DNA of 6,314 nucleotides from Nitrosomonadales bacterium (lineage in GTDB: Bacteria; Pseudomonadota; Gammaproteobacteria; Burkholderiales; SG8-41). A program made the position numbers and the translations under genes. Location: contig VFLF01000063.1 in NCBI GenBank assembly GCA_009885185.1, forward strand, positions 1 to 6,314. Direction: 5' to 3'. The notes beneath the pieces were generated by a model. It was not told the origin of the DNA, ran no database searches, and saw only the letters and a list, made by a program, of their open reading frames with translations. Shown in pieces: positions 4,852 to 6,314 of this stretch (position 1 is its first letter; each line of letters opens with the position of its first letter).

Positions 4852-6230
4852 GCGCACGCACCACGCTGCGCCGGCAAGTGCTGGCGTGGGTTTCCATTCC
4901 ACTGAGCATCCTGTGGCTGGTCAGCGCGTATAGCAGTTACGACATCGCCCAGCGTTTCGTCAACGGCGTCTACGACCGCGCGCTACTGGAGTCGGCGCTG
5001 GATATCGGCCGGCAGGTGCGTGTGCTGCGCGGGCGCGTCTACGTCGATCTGCCGGAAATCGTTGTGCAGATACTGCGCTCGCGCGAATCCGGCCAATTTT
5101 TTTATCTGGTCACCGGACCGGACAAGGAATACATCACCGGCGAGCCCGATCTCGGTCCCGCGCAGACCACGCCATCAGGCCAAGCCGCTTATTACAACGA
5201 CAGCTATCGTAATCAGCCGATCCGCGTTGCCGCCATTAAATTGCCCGTGGAAACCGAAGAGATACACGGCCTGGTCACGATACAGGTCGCCGAAACACTG
5301 TCGCCACGCACCGATTTGCTGCGCGAAGTGATGCTGCGCATGGCACTGCCGCAGACGTTGTTGGCGATACTGGCCGGTGTCGTGCTCTGGTTCGCGGTAG
5401 GGCGCGGTCTTGCGCCCCTGTCGAACCTGCGGCGCGAGATCGAACAACGCTCGCACCGCGATCTGTCGGCGCTGTCGATCGCTCACGTCCCCGCGGAAGT
5501 ACGGCCCCTGGTCGAATCCACCAATGGCCTGTTGCACCGTTTGAGCACGGTACTCTCGGCGCAGCAACGCTTTATCGCGGATGCCGCACACCAGTTGCGC
5601 ACGCCCATCGCCGGCCTGCGCACACAGACCGAGCTCGCGCGCAGGCAGACGTCGCCCGCCGACACCGAAGCGGCGCTGGCGCAACTGCAAACCGCCGCTG
5701 AACGCACCACCCATCTGGTCAATCAACTGTTGTCGCTGGCGCGCGCGGAACCATCCACGGAACATCCGCAGCCCATGGGAAGACTCGACTTGAGCGCACT
5801 CGCACGCGAGGTCACCACCGAGCACGTGCCGCGCGCGCTGGCGCGAAACATCGATCTGGGATTTGAAGGCAGCGACGAACCGCAGCCCATGTCCGGCGAC
5901 GCCTTTTTGTTGCGTGAAATGCTCGGCAACCTGATCGACAACGCCATACGCTATACCCAACCCGGCGGGCACGTCACCGTGCGCCTGAGGAGCACGCGGG
6001 ATCAGTTGCTGTTGTCTGTGGAGGACAATGGTCTTGGCATACCGGAGACCGAACGTGAAGCCGTGTTGGAACGATTCCACCGTGTGCTCGGCACTGGTGT
6101 CGAAGGCGCCGGGCTGGGACTCGCCATTGTGCGCGAAATCGTGACGCGCCACGGCGGAGAAATCCACATGCTGCCCGGGCGTGACAATCGCGGAACCTTG
6201 GCAAGGGTCACATTGCCGCTGGCTGCCTAA
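4848..6230 (+). CDS. TctE-like sensor histidine kinase
   Basis: A 460-residue membrane sensor kinase, partner of the preceding regulator. TM1 spans about 11-30. A periplasmic domain of roughly 135 residues of the type found in TctE-like kinases (2CSK_N-like: VYDRALLESALDIGRQV, FFYLVTGPDKEYITG, RVAAIKLPVE, VTIQVAET) is followed by TM2 at about 168-185, a HAMP linker, and the H-box FIADAAHQLRTP with phosphorylated His248. The ATPase domain carries the N-box NLIDNAIRY (Asn365), DNGLGIP (393-399) and GAGLGLAI (420-427). The residue after His248 is Gln rather than Glu, common in this subfamily. I chose TTG at 4848 because it overlaps the regulator stop as TTGA and follows a purine-rich GAGAAAGAG. 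A GTG at 4878 is the alternative, and the upstream in-frame ATG at 4755 lies deep in the regulator gene. TctE itself responds to tricarboxylates, but the ligand here is unknown. Confidence 0.95.
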   Translation: MSARTTLRRQVLAWVSIPLSILWLVSAYSSYDIAQRFVNGVYDRALLESALDIGRQVRVLRGRVYVDLPEIVVQILRSRESGQFFYLVTGPDKEYITGEPDLGPAQTTPSGQAAYYNDSYRNQPIRVAAIKLPVETEEIHGLVTIQVAETLSPRTDLLREVMLRMALPQTLLAILAGVVLWFAVGRGLAPLSNLRREIEQRSHRDLSALSIAHVPAEVRPLVESTNGLLHRLSTVLSAQQRFIADAAHQLRTPIAGLRTQTELARRQTSPADTEAALAQLQTAAERTTHLVNQLLSLARAEPSTEHPQPMGRLDLSALAREVTTEHVPRALARNIDLGFEGSDEPQPMSGDAFLLREMLGNLIDNAIRYTQPGGHVTVRLRSTRDQLLLSVEDNGLGIPETEREAVLERFHRVLGTGVEGAGLGLAIVREIVTRHGGEIHMLPGRDNRGTLARVTLPLAA

Positions 6231-6243
6231 GACCCGGGGCATG

Positions 6244-6278
6244 GCACGCACGCGCTACGCGTCGTGCGCTTTCTTTTC
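6244..6278 (+). terminator. Probable terminator of the two-component operon
   Basis: GCACG (6244-6248) and ACGCG (6250-6254) pair with CGCGT (6258-6262) and CGTGC (6263-6267). This makes a ten-base-pair GC-rich hairpin with one bulged C and a CTA loop, 13 bases after the kinase stop codon. GCTTTCTTTTC follows, an imperfect U-tract on the plus strand only. The hairpin lies inside the 3' end of the convergent reading frame, so it does double duty if that gene is real. Confidence 0.45.
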
Positions 6279-6314
6279 GTCTTCTTCCTGCTGCAATGCC
6301 CACATCTGCGCATA
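6255..6314 (-). CDS. C-terminal fragment of an unidentified convergent gene
   Basis: Reading in from the window edge on the minus strand, an open frame encodes the charged tail YAQMWALQQEEDEKKAHDA and ends at TAG (6257-6255), 24 bases from the kinase stop. The EEDEKK composition and convergent placement look like the end of a real small or medium protein, but nineteen residues cannot identify a family, and the open frame could be chance. Its stop codon falls in the loop of the hairpin serving the opposite strand. Confidence 0.4.
   Translation of the reverse strand, partial: YAQMWALQQEEDEKKAHDA

Noticed and set aside
5175..6251. Long (358-codon) minus-strand frame opposite the histidine kinase gene
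   Set aside because: A high-GC shadow of the kinase gene; the composition is low-information (Gln/Arg/His-rich) and matches no family, while the plus strand encodes every kinase motif.

Overview
The window looks like chromosomal DNA of a GC-rich proteobacterium, most likely a betaproteobacterium. The clues are dense coding, GC-rich third codon positions, a TctE-like sensor kinase carrying the H-box HQLRTP, a PbpG-type endopeptidase and an EgtD methyltransferase. This placement is inferred from gene families; no rRNA or other phylogenetic marker is present. I see no mobile element, CRISPR array or tRNA.

Layout. (1) 2-451, plus: 3' part of an alpha/beta hydrolase resembling 3-oxoadipate enol-lactonase. 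(2) 411-1595, minus: an MFS transporter that converges on the hydrolase and overlaps its 3' end by 41 bp. (3) 1758-2735, minus: egtD, the histidine methyltransferase that makes hercynine. (4) 2797-3774, minus: pbpG, a periplasmic D-Ala-D-Ala endopeptidase with signal peptide and Lys/Ala/Pro-rich linker. (5) 3775-4179: a 405-bp divergent intergenic region that is far from empty. (6) 4180-4851 and 4848-6230, plus: an OmpR-type response regulator and a TctE-like histidine kinase overlapping by 4 bp. (7) 6255-6314, minus: the last 19 codons of an unidentified convergent gene, overlapping a terminator-like hairpin for the two-component operon.

The most interesting part is 3775-4179. It holds a strong intrinsic terminator facing the minus strand (3940-3973) with no gene in front of it, preceded by a nested hairpin. 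Together these suggest an unannotated small RNA of about 135 nt. The complementary strand carries a 40-codon ORF with a near-ideal Shine-Dalgarno sequence, which can pair in two mutually exclusive ways. An 11-bp repeat is shared between the pbpG leader and the putative sRNA promoter. Period-10 tandem repeats lie just upstream of an extended -10 box placed so close to the regulator ATG that its mRNA would be leaderless.

Functionally, the two-component system probably senses a periplasmic or envelope signal and may control itself, the divergent RNA and/or pbpG. pbpG and egtD could be cotranscribed, with 61 bp between them and no terminator seen. egtD has no egtB beside it. The MFS gene follows an AT-rich gap and probably has its own promoter.
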